Source: Membranipora membranacea
Lineage: Eukaryota > Bryozoa > Gymnolaemata > Cheilostomatida > Membraniporidae
Direction: 5' to 3'
Assembly: GCA_914767715.1 (NCBI GenBank)
Contig: OU612065.1
Coordinates: 24,490,001-24,554,000 of the forward strand
Length of the DNA: 64,000 nucleotides
Shown: positions 1 through 23,700 of the stretch, one piece after another
Position numbering within the stretch: position 1 is the first letter of the stretch
How the letters are laid out: each line of letters opens with the position of its first letter
Notes under the pieces: generated by a model
Told to the model about the DNA's origin: nothing
Seen by the model: only the letters and a program-made list of their open reading frames with translations
The model's database searches: none
Made by a program: the position numbers and the translations under genes

Positions 1-696
1 AAGCCGTCGCTTTCAGTTTTTTGTTCTTTTGTTATAATTGTGCACTTAATGTGAAGTATTATTACAAAAGTAATGTCAATGGTCAAGCAGAAAAGGTGCG
101 ATGAAACAGCATTCTTTCATGATAAAGTAATAATAATTATTGAAGTTTGGTAACAAACCACAGAGATTGGTTTGTAAAGTCGCTGAGTTTCGTTTGTGTC
201 TTGTGACTCTTTAAACTTCTATTCCAGAGTCGTAGTTGTTGTTCTGGGGCTTAGATTATGAAGACTTTATGCCTATATAGGTCTTCAGCACTGCCAGTTT
301 TCTATGTCTATTGGCTTTAAGTGCAGCTGTACCCATATCTAATATCTGTATCCTCATAACTAATCTATAGCAATCTATCTATGGCAAAACTTTGATTGTG
401 TACATAAATATCAGACTACTAAATGAAGAGTCTTCATACCAGAGATCGGGTCTTATAAAGCGGTGTTCGCACAATTTGGCAGTAGGAATACTGCCGAATT
501 AAAATTCACAATCAATACTGAACCAACCTACATACTATTGTGATAGCAAAGCTCTATAAGTTTGAGAAGTTTGATGTGACATCCGGCAAGTTCACAGTCA
601 TATTCATCACTGAACCTACCTCCATGTCATTCTTTTACCTGTGGTCACCTTCAATTATCAATAATAATTTAAAGTTTGAACTTGTTTCTTTTACAG
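1..696. other. Non-coding sequence upstream of Pax6 first coding exon
   Basis: I see no coding exon here. It ends in a good splice acceptor (pyrimidine tract then AG at 695-696), so at least the right end is intron and a 5' untranslated exon of Pax6 probably lies further left, perhaps outside the window. No promoter element was recognised. Confidence 0.5.
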
Positions 697-707
697 AACC
701 GATCTGA

Positions 708-9618
<8,911 letters not shown>

Positions 9619-11299
9619 ACAAGCAACATGGACTGCAATGTACACGTCGTACGATTACAGTAAATCGTCGTGAATATAGACATAATAGAGAAGCACCCCA
9701 AAATGAGGGACTTATATATGGACTGTAGTTTCGTTCAATTTTTCTGAATTCTAGAAATTTGTTATCGACATTTATATCATTAAGTTATGGTCTAACCAGA
9801 ACACTGCTCAAGTTACTATAAAGGTACATAGACTCATTCGCATAAAACACATAATACCATATCTACTTATTACGATTATTTTTTCCGGGTAGAAAAGGGA
9901 GACTAAATATCAGATTCGGTATTTAAAATGCACGCTTTGCCAGCTTATGTTTGTACACCTGCAATATTATTTTTTCATTTGGAACACGCATCTAAGGAAT
10001 GCAAGGGAATTAGAGCTATGTGAATCTTGCCAGATGTTTGGCGTAAGAAATCAACCAATATATCTCCCATTTTGCTGTGTATCCCTGTTGGAAAACTTGT
10101 TGGAAAAACCGACCCTCTCGGCTGATCTGTGATACGTACCTAAAAACCTGTGTGTGGTTGAATCTGGAATGAACTTATTAAAAAAATTATTGTTGTTATT
10201 TACCATAAAACACTTATTAGCAAAAAAAACCTGTTATGTAGGTTAACTGAATATTTAATACGTTGATTTTCTGTAATACCGGTTATAATATATTTAATTT
10301 TGCAACATGAAGATGGATGTTCACAAGCACGCTGATGAAGCGCCGCTTTAGAACGTCATCAATACTCTCCATACAATCTTGCCCACATTTTTGAGTTGAT
10401 GAGACACATAGCTAATTTCTTGCCAATTTTGCTACTCATTCAAAAGTGTGCAATGCAATTCTCATTCATTATCCATTTTCTCTCTACTTTTTTTGCTGAT
10501 TGGTTGGTTGACTGAATTTTGATTGCTGTGTATTATGTACCATAATTCCGACAATGTTAATATTGTGATGTATATTGTCTACATGGCTTCTTGTTGATGA
10601 TACTTGAACTATTTTTGTTTTTTTCTTGTGATGAAATCCCATCTTTTTGACCGTTTCATTCGTACTTGATGTCACATACTCATTATTGTACATAGCTCAT
10701 TAAAGCGCCTTCGTCCACCATGATTGTTTGGGGACATTGTTAGCGCCTTTTTTTACATACTCTATCAATTTGCTTCAAACACCATTCTTGGCTTGTTATA
10801 ATAATATTTATAAATTGTAATAAAACTATTTTGTAATGGAGAGAAGTTTCACTATTCTTCCCTGCAATAAGACTGTATGACATGCAACAAAACTGAGAAA
10901 TTAAAAATTAATTGGATTGACACAAACGCCTTTATTCTACAAGGTGTTTGAAGGCCGTTAGACTTAAATCTGCTGTATTCTCAGGAGGAAAAATATGATA
11001 ATACAGCCTAATTCTACAATGGAGTTATTTACAGCAATTTTCTTCAGCTGATTCCATAAATATAAATGTTCCCTCCACTACATATAATGTTGTATGATCC
11101 CGGGCATTTTACCCTTCTTAAAAAATGATTGCTTTTGTTGTAACTGTAGGTTTATGCTATCAAAATTTCATCTGGTTTTTGTTGTGAATTTTATTGCTTA
11201 CATAACCAACTCTTTTCAGGCTTGGCAGAGATTGATTTGCAGCAGATTTTGCACAGTAACATTTGATCATTTAATTTAAAGACAATAAATATTCCAAAA
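9619..11299 (+). other. Pax6 3' untranslated region and convergent intergenic stretch
   Basis: AT-rich sequence follows the Pax6 stop. Candidate polyadenylation signals AATAAA lie at 10819-10824 and 11284-11289; which is used cannot be decided here. Short open frames are not convincing genes. The opposing ANKS1 transcript probably ends just to the right, near 11330. Confidence 0.5.
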
Positions 11300-11329
11300 T
11301 CATCAATATTAGAACAAAGTTAAATTCAC

Positions 11330-11335
11330 TTTATT
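11330..11335 (-). terminator. Candidate ANKS1 polyadenylation signal
   Basis: TTTATT on the plus strand reads AATAAA on the minus strand, about 465 nt past the ANKS1 stop codon (11800-11802). It faces the Pax6 AATAAA at 11284-11289, only about 40 nt away. Confidence 0.4.
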
Positions 11336-11799
11336 ATAGTCAAATATATGCAAAAAAGAAATGTATTATAACATAAAAACAAAATATGTTCCATATTCTT
11401 CAGTAGCACCAAGATGATTATTACTTTGCTTCTCTAACAAATTCAGTTGCTGGCATTAAGCCAATTAAGCTTTAAATTAACCACTTAAAATGATTGAAAA
11501 TGGAAATTCACAGGTAAAAATCTCATGTAACAATTATTTTCTTTCTAAAAACGGCATAAGGATATGATTGTGAAACAAAATAATATAGACTTCAATATAA
11601 TGTCATGTGTTTGGCAAATAAATCTAGAAAAAGCTGCTCGACAGTGAAAAACTGGTCAGCCCAAATAATGCTTAAATTACTGGAATGACAACAATGTAAC
11701 AGATTTTTTGTCTTGATGTGACAAAAAAGCGATTAATTGGTAAAAAAACATTCAGCTTAATTACCCCTTGGAAATTCACAACACTTTGAAACAACCGTA

Positions 11800-14700
11800 T
11801 TAAAAATCTGGGTTGAGGAGACAAGGGTGTTTCTTCACCGCGTAGAACGCGATATCAAACGCTTCTCCCAGTGTTAGGATTATCTCTCGTGCCATCTCCT
11901 GAAACAGAAACTAATTATTTATTCTCAAATTGTATATCTTACTACAAGGCAACAACAACACAATTTGGATAATTTAAAAAAATTCATAAAAAATAATATT
12001 GTATGTGAGAGAAAAAAATGGCTGATTGCAAGGAAAGTTAGCTATATGGTGAAGAGGTCATTTTCATTGTGAAAATTAAATTTATCAAGATATAATTTTC
12101 CTGGTTTAATCTGGTTATATGGAAGATAAAATTGTGTTTGTCATCGGAACGGTATTTGATTGAGAAGACTAATGTGATGAAACAGCAAATTCTTGGTCTC
12201 AACAGGTTGTATATAAACACACGATTACAGACTATGGGATTATAGTATTTATCCATTTCAATGTACTAACTGCCACAATTCACATATTAATTAATGAGAT
12301 ATCGCTTGTAATTTTATCAGGCGACCATACCACCACAACACAGCAAATTCAATTGCATTAACCAGATCTATCGTTGGGATGAGCACAAATACAATAGAGG
12401 ATATGGTGGTGATTTTTAAACACCATTGTGTCATGGTGATTTGGTAACACGAATTAGACAAGACTTGGACTGAATTATGGTAATCATCCCCACTATTTAG
12501 GATAGGAGGTATGGGGTATAAGGCTTCTGAACGAACATGACATTCACTTCATGACGCCTCTGAGTACCACCAGCCAGCCAATTGGTAGCGCCTCTTTAAA
12601 TTTACATCGCTGAATTTTTGGCAAATTCAAAAGTTGAGCACTCTAAATTGAATTCTTTTTATTGTTGCCTCTAACCTTATTCTGACTGGAATGGATTTGA
12701 GTTAATATTCAAGGGATAAACAGGGTGAAGTTTTCATAACCTCGATCGATCAAGTGCGATTATCAATGCCTAGACAAAGTAACGTTAGTTTTTTTCCTTA
12801 TGGTCTTAAAGGTGCGATGTCTTAGTTGCATGTAAAGTCTGTATTGCGTCAGGGAAATGACACAGCTAGCTGGGAAAAAAGGGCAGATTCGAAGAAATCG
12901 TGATGATCAATTTCAAGTTATAGACGAGGTTTTCTTGATTTCTGATTAGCAACCTCTGCTAAAGAAGCCTCACTTCATTCTTTTGATAAAAACTTTGATT
13001 AAACACATATCTAAAAATTATCAATAATTAAAAGTATGAAATTAAAAAAGGCAAATGAAAACCTGTACATTGATGCCACCCAATAGCTTGTTTCTTGAAC
13101 AATCCCACCCATAACCTACCCCTAAAAATTCCGTACTCGATGACTTTTTGCCATATTATCTCACATATTGTTGAGAGTTTATCTTTGCGCAGATTGAGAT
13201 AAGATAGTGTACTGGTCATCGCGATAAGAAACATTGTAGTCACAGATTATATTATCTCTGCTCAAAACGATAATATCTACGCCTAAACAATTGCTCAGTC
13301 ATTCGCATGTCGTTTCTTTTTTTGTGCACTATTTGAACGTCAAGCATAAGGCCTGCCCTTGAAATCACCGATCCCATACATACACATATGACAAGAATTC
13401 CGCAGATAAAATATCCTAAGTACACTTTTCAGCATCAGCAATTGATAAGTGTAAGTAAAATATCTGTGTAGATCATCAACGTACGTGTACATCAATGTCG
13501 TTTGATTGTAGCTGGGTGTTCGTGTAAATCACACTTTCACTCCTTCAATAATATAACATACAACTTGTCTTGATGTAACAGAAAAGGGATTAACTAATAA
13601 AAAACACTCAGCTAAATAACCCCATGGAAAATTCACAATACTTTGAAACAATCGTATGGTATGGATTTGCATGTCTTGGTTGAAGAGATTTTGTTTCTTG
13701 TAGCTGGGTGTATGTGTAAATGATGCTGTCATTCCCTTTTGTAAAACCCCTACCAGTTCTGTGGACTGCAAGGACGGTTGTTGAATGCTGACGACATTAC
13801 TGAATGTGAGTGGTAATTAGCATAAGTGTACGTTGTGAACCTTTCAAGCTACTACAACTCAATCTCTTGGGAAGTTTACAGCGTATTTTTAAACGGAGAT
13901 GACTAATTCTCGCACCATGCCCTCTTAAACAAAATTTTATCTGCTTAGCGAGCGTACAATTGGCTTAGCATCTTAATCTTAATTAACAAACGGAGGTGGC
14001 CATATTAAAATATTTTCTGTAAAAGCGGTTTGGACCCCCAGACAACTTAAACTCGACAAAAAGTGAAAAGCCGTGCACCTAATAACTCTGATGGACAAAA
14101 GCTGCAATGGTAAGGCTGACTCCATTAAAACAATGGCGCGGTAAAAGCATACATTGATTAGCACCTAGTTGCATGGAAGTTGTCTTTAAAAAACACATCC
14201 GAGTAAAAGAAAGGCTTACCAATATACAACGCCTGCCAAATAGGAGCTGCATTTATAGCACTTTCTATTCAACTGCCAGGTCAGTCGGTACACTATTGTC
14301 TTTTGCATTTTTTCAATCTGATAGCAAGTCCAAGTCTTTTGTCGGGGCATATAATGATACGTGTTTTCACTTGGTTATGCAAAAGTGTTCACACAAAAAG
14401 TGGAATAAAGCATAGCAACAGGGCTATTGAGTTGAGAATGAATGCATATGGAGGATTTAAAGAATTTTTTGTTAAGCTTATGTGTCACGTTAACACCTCA
14501 CAGCTCTTTGATGTTGTCTGGCAGAGTGATTCAGGTTTCTGTTTCAATCTTGTCATCACAACATCAACCATTATGAAAAAATACCACAGCCAAACATGCC
14601 CCACTTTTCGATCATACATCAAACATTTACATATGATTAACAGTGGTGTTATGTTTGAATTAAGGAATTGTCGATTTGTTTTATAAACAACGGTCAGTTA

Positions 14701-17700
14701 TGTGAAAGGAATTTTGAGTGGCAATATCTATGGCATATTGTAAACCAGTATGGTGGAAAATTCACGGGCAGTTTCATTCGATGTTCAACCCCGGGATTTT
14801 TAATTAGGTTCAAACTGCGCTGTAAAACATATGTTCAAAAACACCCTAAAGCATTCAGAATGATTTTCTTTTTATAGTTGCTCAAAGTTTGATGAGTTTC
14901 GTTTCCCTTTAAACCAAAAGCTAAAATAAAACTTTTTGAAATATACCTCTGATTTAACACAGAAAACATGGCAATAGAGTCCTTTGGTCAGTACATCTTT
15001 AGTTATGTAGGCGAAGTAGTTCATCATTAGACTGTCTTGGGCAGCGCAGTAAATGTTAGTGATTTCGTGTTCACATATCGGCCTCTGAAATATAATGAGA
15101 AAGAGGCATTGAGTTAACATCAAAAAGCTATCCGGTGTGCAGTGAAAGAAATCTCGATGAAGTTTAATGCAGCCATTTGTAAGTTCACTCTAAATTTTAG
15201 AGTGGGTTTTCCCTTCTTATTATGGATTTCATGTTTGAAGTTACGGGTTTCGAGCTCAGATCTCGTTTCAGTTCTTTCGCGAATCTGAGTTATCTGAATT
15301 AGAAAATGTTTAATCCTGTTCTGGTTTACGAGTAAAATGAATAGAAAAAGAGCGATTTAAGATAATGATAAATAATTATGAGTGGGTACGTATAAGTAAT
15401 TCATCGCATCTCGTTTACTCTGTGATCGCTCGCTCATTGGACTGAACCGTTGAGCGAACGATTACAGAAAAATTGTCTCTGATTGAATTAGTGGAATCGC
15501 ATCCACTCATTTCCTGCTTCCATTCAACAGAGTCAATTTAGATTCATTATGAACGGTCAAGGTAATACCTAATGGGATTATCATCACCATTACAAGGCTT
15601 TTGTCACACTTACGATCTTGATTAACACAGCTAATTGATTAAACAATCTCAATACCCAAGTCTCAGAAGTCAAATTTACTCTCATTACACACAGCAAACA
15701 TGTACTGATGATGATGCTTGTCAATGACGATTAGACTTGATTAGAAATTAAAAGTGCTACTGATAATTCTTGCTCCGTGTAGTTGTGTAATAGCAATAAA
15801 TTATGAAAAAAGGGCCCACAACTCCGGAAATACTGACAATAGGAAAATTATGGTTTCTGTACCTTGCTTGCTGAGTCAATGAAATCCACTCCTTTGAATG
15901 AGATAGCTAAGGTGACTACTGGTAACTTTGTCATATTCTCAGTAGCAGTCTGAAACAAACGAAACAAATTATTACTGAGGTATAATATTTGACATTGAAA
16001 ATGTAGAAGCATTTTAATTTTTCAAGTGCAGTTAAACATTTCAAAATAATTATGATCAGGGAAGATGATCACCCACCTTCATTTTTGCGATGGCTCCTCT
16101 AGTTGATTCTGGTCCGGTGATATCCCTCACCATACATGTACCAAGATACTGCAAAAAAGAATTGGAATTGAAATTTCAGATTTCAAAGTGATCGTTCTAT
16201 AAAAGCATATACTTATAAGTAGAACAGTGAATTATTCGCAGGAGGAAAACTTCGCAATCTCGCACTGGCTTATATTAATGGGATTTGTGGCTAATATTTC
16301 CTCAACCTAACCAAAGTTTTTGCTAGCTAACATTGACACCCTATAGACTAGCGAGACTTGACTCTAGCTGATAGAAACCTCAATGATAAATGTGTAGTGT
16401 AATCATAAAGATGAAATATTCCCTGGAAGGCATTTTGTAGAACAGAGCAAACAACTCCAATGAGAAGTATAGGTTTCCCCAAAAAAGGTCACATATCCTT
16501 TCAAACCAGCCAAATTTTGTTAATTGAATTTATAACTTATAGTTTTGCCGTTTTTTTCACCTCATGAGGAACATGAGCAATCATGAATTGTTGGTGACAA
16601 TTCAAGTGTTTGATATTTATGATTAGATATGGTAGCACAATGATAACTTACACAGGAACTGTAGTTAACGCAGCCATTGATAAGGATTTCTGGTTTATGT
16701 CTCCCCTTGAAGTCAGCAGGCAGGTCAGCGACAGTGAAAGTCAGCTCTTGTCCTGGAGGGAGGTCTGGTAAGGGACGCTTTGCTCTATTCAGCACACGCT
16801 TCGACCTGCTCTGAGCCTTTGATAGCTTCAGGCCCTCTACATTACCAACTAAAGGTACACCCTGCTCTGTGAGATTAGCATAGTCTGCTGTTCCATAACT
16901 CTCAGAAACCTGTTGGAGAGGGGTGGACACAGACCCGCTACTACTTCTATTAGAATGTCGGTGATCCATGGTTAGGTATCCGCCATTACTGACGCCCATA
17001 CCAGAGGCACCAGCTGTTTGCGTTATTTGTTTGGCTGATTTAGATCGACCGACGCTGGCCATAGTGTTGTAGCCTGCTGCATTCATGTATGTGCGATCTG
17101 AACCTGCTGTGCCGTGTCTTGGACTAGGTTGGGGTGAGGATCTTAGACTAGAGCTTTTGAGTGACCCTCCTCTCTTTTTAGTTGGAAGGACGGGAGGAAT
17201 GTCGTCTACACAAAACATAAAATGCTCAGTAAAAACATCAGAGAGAAAGCAAGCATCAAAATGATCATATATTACAGCGCAACAATCCATTCTACATCTG
17301 TTCTCAGACCTAACCGTCTAACTCACATAAACTGACCAAGAAAAATACACTCATGTTGATGGTGGGTTGTGAGTCATTCTGAGGTCTATGCATCCAACTC
17401 ATGTAAATGACTCAGTTTTCCGAAAGAAAATAAAAACACCATTTATTTTGATTGTAAGCTGTCTTTCAGAAAAAAATCACCAAAACTTACAAGTATTAGA
17501 ATCATTTTGGTATATTCCACCAGGATTTCTATAGTTTCTGTCTGGTACGTCAGGTTTGGAGTTACCTCCACCACCTCCACTGCTGATACTACATCCGCTA
17601 TCACTTCTCTCCAGACTATCCTTAGCAGGTGAGTCACGACCTGATAACTTCATTTGATACTACAAAGCAACAAATGTGAACATCGTACATCAGGATAAGG

Positions 17701-20700
17701 GATCCTAATCAAGACTGATAATGATGTTTTGCATTGACGGTGTGCTAAATTTTTTTCGAAAACCTGATTTTCCACTTGAAGAATCAATATGTCAAAGCAC
17801 AGGTAGGAAGAACCTTGACTATGTTTGTAGGAAGAAGCTTGACTATCTTTGTAGTTTGTAGTTTGGGGTTTGTTGCAGAAGTATTCTGAACTACAAAGGT
17901 TCAACCTCAGGGAAAAATTATGCAGCCCAACCTTTGATTGTAGCCCACTGAAGTCATGTTTGAAGTAGATATCTTCTTCTCCATCAATTCTGACATCCCC
18001 AACTTGTACAATACGTGAGATATCTGTAACTTTGTTTCCAGCCTTCCTCCACATTCCATCGAACCCTGGTCTGTCATTGCCGAGAGAGACGAGTATACGC
18101 TTCTGGTGTCCTAAGAGCACAACTCCAAGAACCTGCAGAACATGATCACAAAATTTTCATGATGACTGATCTTGGCATGGGCATGAGATCACTGAGTAAG
18201 AGTATATCCTTACTCAGTGATGAGATGCTGTTTTATTGGAACAAATGCTAAACTTCATGATTGAGTTGCAGTAACAGAAAAGTGCAACAAGTACTAAATT
18301 TATATAACATTCTCTCTTGTAGAATGACAACAAATTAATACATTTAAATAATATATATACAATTAATATAATATTATACGTTATGACCGGAACTTACAGA
18401 CGCCAATTCAACTTCCCAGATTTGCTGAACTCGAGCCATGGTAGAGAAGTCCATGTTGTGGAACTTGTCTAAGTAATGTGTGTCCAAGTCTAGTGAAGAA
18501 AGCCATGTCCTGACAGAATCTGGTGGGTAACTGTTATCTAAATAAAAAAGTCATACATTATTTGAAATTGCACAGGAAATAAAACAATGATCCAATATTA
18601 TTGACATACTTGGATAAACTCATTGTTTGACAACCTCAGACAATTTATCCGTACGAGAGAGGGCAACTCCAACTTTACTTCAGAATCATGAATATTCACA
18701 TTATGGAAGCGAGAAGGGAACCTAACACATTTGACTGACATGTTTGAGGAAGTTTAGAGCACTGCACTGCACAGCGCTGGCAAATTTCAGGTGCTGTATA
18801 CGTGTTTTTACATTTAGCTGGTAAGTTGCCAATCTTTTGAGTCTAAACAGAGATACTGATGTACTTGCTAGTTCATCAATACAAAGCAGTCTTACAGAAT
18901 AATACTAACAACATAGACAAGTTGAAATTTTGGTGGTTCAAATTTATCTGTCATGCATTTCAGCAGTATTGCCATTGATTTAACTGCTATGACAATATTT
19001 TTGAAGCCTGTTGACCAATTAGTTTTTACAATCCTTAATAGCAACACAATGACTGCAAGGTATTACAGATATACTTGATTAGATGCTTACTGATTGGGGT
19101 AATCTGTGGTAGAGATTTGATTTCAGAGAGTATTGTATTGATATGTGGTTCATAGATGAAGCCCATAGCTGATAGATCTGATTCTGCTAACACACCGTTC
19201 TACAAAAACAAACATTACTGAGTGGTAAGGGATAGGAGCAGACAACTACAATGTTTATAAACCCTAATTTACAACTTTCTCGGTTAAATGGCTAACATCA
19301 GTATGCAAGTTGTTCCACACCCAAGGTGTTTATACATGGTCCTGGTCTCACAATTCCAGGCAGTATTTTAGTTTCAAGAATGCATCACAACCTCAGTATG
19401 AGGATTTTACGGGCCTTTAGACCTTCATTAGGGCTATCCAGATGGATTGTCTCTTTATAAAGAGTAATAGCACTAGAGAGGCTGTACAGTAATGTGAATA
19501 TTTTGTACCGACAACTCCACAATACAGCTTGATGACAATTTTGGTTAGGATGTCTAAACTGAACCCAACATGACATAAGTAGCTTCTTTCTCATTGCAGT
19601 TTTGCACTACACGCTTCACTAGTGGTTTATCTGCCTTGCAGAAAAGTTTATCCATCTCATTGAATCCTTATTGTCTGCATCTGGATTGGCCCTCTGTTGA
19701 ACGACCACAAAGCTTAACTAAAAGTAGTCGATGTGGTTCAAACTTTGTTTCAGCTAATATGACCAGGTACTCACCAGCATTTTGATATTGTCAAAACCAT
19801 TTATGATCAGAACGTTCTCGTACTGGCCCAGCCCTATGCTGGTCAGCCAGCTGCCAATAGTCCCATGTTCTGCTTTGTCTACAAATACACCATATAAATA
19901 ATAATGAGGTCAGTGAAATTTTGGGTCATAAACTCTCTGGGAGCACTGAGTAGATATAAAGGGGACATAATCGAAAGTGTTGGAATCTGGACAATATGCC
20001 TTCATTTTTAGTTCTCCAGATCATATTACTCATGTTCTGACTCTATTCACCAACCTACACTAAGCTTGTAAGCTCATTGGTATAGCCCTTGAGATAGCCT
20101 GTCTTGACAAGCTTTGTTGAAGGGGACGGGGATAACCCGCCAACAAAGCTTTTCTAGTCAGGCATACCTCTCCTTGCTCTTACGATATAAATTATGGTAT
20201 ATAAGAGAAGACAACTCCTTGAAGTAACACAACCTATGCATTAAAAGTGCTACTAATATCGTTCTTACTCCTCTACGCACCTTTTTTGAGAAAATTGAGA
20301 AAGCTCTCTTCAGATAGTTCTCCATCAACACCCATAGAAGCAAATATCCCGTCAATCTGAAACATTAATATTTTCATCAAAACAGAAAACGTAAGTTAGT
20401 TAGTTGTCTGTCATACCAAGAAGAAGAGAGCAGAAGAAAAAGAGGCACTTGGTCACAGATGAGAATAGATTATAAAATAATTGGTCTAAGTTGGGCCTTG
20501 GACTAGTCTCATTGAAATTTTAGATGTAATAAACAAAATGCAGCTGTTTCAAGAGTATCCGTTGGTATTCTCACTTTCACACAGTCGCAAACCATTACAG
20601 AACAGATACTGTTATCACTTATGAACAATACTGGTGTGAGATAACACAAGATAGCACTTTGCTGACGACACAATGCAAGCTCCAGTCTTCCTACCCTGGT

Positions 20701-23700
20701 GTGTCAACAAATTAATCACTTGAAGCGGATGCCTCCAACAAACAGAGAACCTCTTTGATTTTTCAAAAAACTGTTAGTTATAATCAAACAATACTGGTGG
20801 CAATTAGATAACAAAATGATTCAACAAGAAGTTGAACGCCTATCATGCGTCACACCAAGATCAACATGTTATCAAAGTGTACCACGGCAAAAACTGATTG
20901 TTAGTAAAGTAAAGGCCAAAATGATGATGTTCAAGTTTGAACCCTTAACGATTTCAATCAAGAAGTAAGACAAGAATTGATGTGGAAAGACAACCTATCA
21001 CACGTCATAGCAATCACCTAGAACAAGTTTGATCCATTTTGCACGCGGTACGGTCATTCTCGGCAAAGGCCTTTTGACGGCAGCTCAAACCCTAAATGCA
21101 GGTGAGTTGGTCTAGCAATCACTCACCTGCTTCCAATCCTCATAATCATCCTCTGGTAGGGCTGTCATACTGTCGTCTGGTGATGTGTCAAATGTCGGCA
21201 GCCTCTGCTCCAACAATAATTTTCCTGTGATAGGCTGTTGTGTATCAAAGATCAGCCCGTCCAGAACCCTAACAGACTGGCGGGCAGACTGCCTACCGCC
21301 CCGCAATACCGATCTCCGATTTGCTGCTCCAGTATTTCTCAGTACGGGAAGCTGATCTTTGGCTTCCTCGACAGTATCTGAAAAATAAACAGATTCTAAA
21401 ATATGCTGTTTTGCATAAAGCTCACTATGCTCAATTCCCAGGTTGGGTATGTGTTATGTTTGCATAACCGTAATCTATCAGCACAACACCAACAAATAAT
21501 GTACCTTCCTATTGAATATCCAGACATTGCAAATTCCTAAAAAGTCCTAAACCTTGTACATGCTCATCCATATTAGAGACAGTCTCAGATATGTTCAAAA
21601 ACTGACTCACAGAAAATAATGAGAAGTGCCACGAGCGAATTCAAACTATGACAAGCAAGTTGGTTACATAAAAGTGCATGTATTTTGAGAACTTCCCCCT
21701 CACTGAGTGAATGTAAGTTGCATTTACTTAAACAGCGAAGAGTCATATAGCAAATATTATCTATAGCTTGGCGTGACCGTGACCACAGATTGACATGCAG
21801 GTATAAAACAAATTCATTTAGATGTGACAAATCTAATAATGTAGATTATGGGTCGACTGTAGGTTGACATTGTAGTCTGTTACAGGAGCAGGTAAGCGAT
21901 ATCCAACAAGATCAGCAAGGTCACTGACAGAGTTTCACATATATACTTTCTAGATGAGCAGACTGTATCCATTAGCAATTACGTTAAAATAAGTCTGAGT
22001 AATAAATCAATGATTTAGATTTGCAAGCAGAAATATTCAAATTGGCATTCCTGCATTTGGGTACCTTTTTATCCCGTTATATTCCAACAGAAAATTATGA
22101 GTATTAAACCACACCACATAATATTGTCTAGAATTCTTAAAAAACCCGGCTCTCCTGTGTCTCTTTAGAGCAAGTTATGATAAATTATTTAAATCCCGAG
22201 GGAAGATTCTTTGCAGCGTGAGACAGCTCCAAATGAACCATAATAATCCGTTACGAATACAAAACTATCTACCGATCATGTACGTTCACGTACTTTCACC
22301 CAAGCATATTTTGACCCTGAAGATATCACTAAGAATATCAGAAACCCATCACAATCACTCATAGGCGCATGAGAGAAAATTGGCAAGATGCGAAGATTTG
22401 GTGACGTAATGTCAAGACAAAGGTTGGAACAGCTCTAAACTAATAGTACAATCTCACCAGCTGATCCACTGGCAAGGAGATGCTTCATCCATGTTTACAC
22501 AAAAACATATATCATAACCAAAGTACAACGCTCACCTCACCTAGATGCTCAGGAGAAACCGCACTATACTAACAAGCTGACCTAAGAATATCACATGCAA
22601 ACCAGAATAGATGAGTATGTGCTGTGATTGAATAATTGAGCAATTCAAATCATAACAGTAAAACAACCACTGCTTACTTGTTAAAGAAACAGATAGTTTG
22701 TGTATCCTTCTAGCATAACATAAACCATTCAGTCCAAAAAGCGAGTAGAATAATTCCAATATCTCAAAGTATCATATAACCCATGAGGGTTACAATGAAC
22801 GAGTAAAGCGTACAATGCAGCTACTGTTGTTGCATTATTTAATCAAAGTGAAGCATGCTAACAATTTTGCCTGGGTGCCAATCTGATTTTTTTTTGGATA
22901 ACATCCCACTGAGCCAACGAATAATCACATGAAGCGAAAGAAAATAAACAAACTCTATTAACGCAATCCAGAAATAATGCAAACGTTAATTAACATGAAA
23001 AATGAAGTTTGCAATGCATGCTTAGAAAACGGCTCAGACGTTTTATCCTCATAATAAGTGATCAGTCTTCATGCAATCAAAAATTAAACAAACTCATTCA
23101 GTATCCCATTACTACAATTCTCTCTTCCTCACACAGCATCAAGATCATTGTCGGCAGCACCCTCACTCTATATAGGGAAAAATACTGTGCTATTTATTAT
23201 TTTCAATGCAATTAATAAGCTAAAATGATGAAATATCAATAGTTATTAGGGTATAATACATTGCAGACTGAGGCCTTTGAATTATAAACTGAGAGAAGCT
23301 GTTAGTTTTTTATGATAAAGGCTTTGAAAATCAATACTCATCATGCTGTCTGATCAAAGCTTAAGGCAGCGATTCTCTCTAAGGATTCTATGTCAAAGTT
23401 CATCATCCTGATCAGCATGATTGGCTATCAAGTATTTTTATATATGCCGGTACACTTCATCCAATATACTCCATTCAACATTCATTTGACTTTCATTTCA
23501 TTCAACAATTTTGAGTTTCAATGTTCTTTTGCAACATTTGTGCTCATCATTCAATAACTCGTGCTTCTGATCAACTCCTTGTTTCGACAAAGCATTGCAA
23601 TCGAGTCTCGACCCAGTACTCACACATTGCCCTTGGTAAATTAGCTTAAATCTGAGTTATCACAAGTGTGCTAGTCAGCTGTGTAAAATAGCAAAATATT

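Noticed and set aside
14303-14686. 127-codon plus-strand open frame inside an ANKS1 intron
   Set aside because: No recognisable motif, no splice context, and AT-rich intronic composition.
17932-18120. ANKS1 exon 22 continuing past 17932 ([11 protein letters not shown]...)
   Set aside because: The continuation is open for some 90 codons but a GTTGGG donor gives exact phase 0 to the next exon; the extra residues look intronic and contain a 25-nt tandem duplication.
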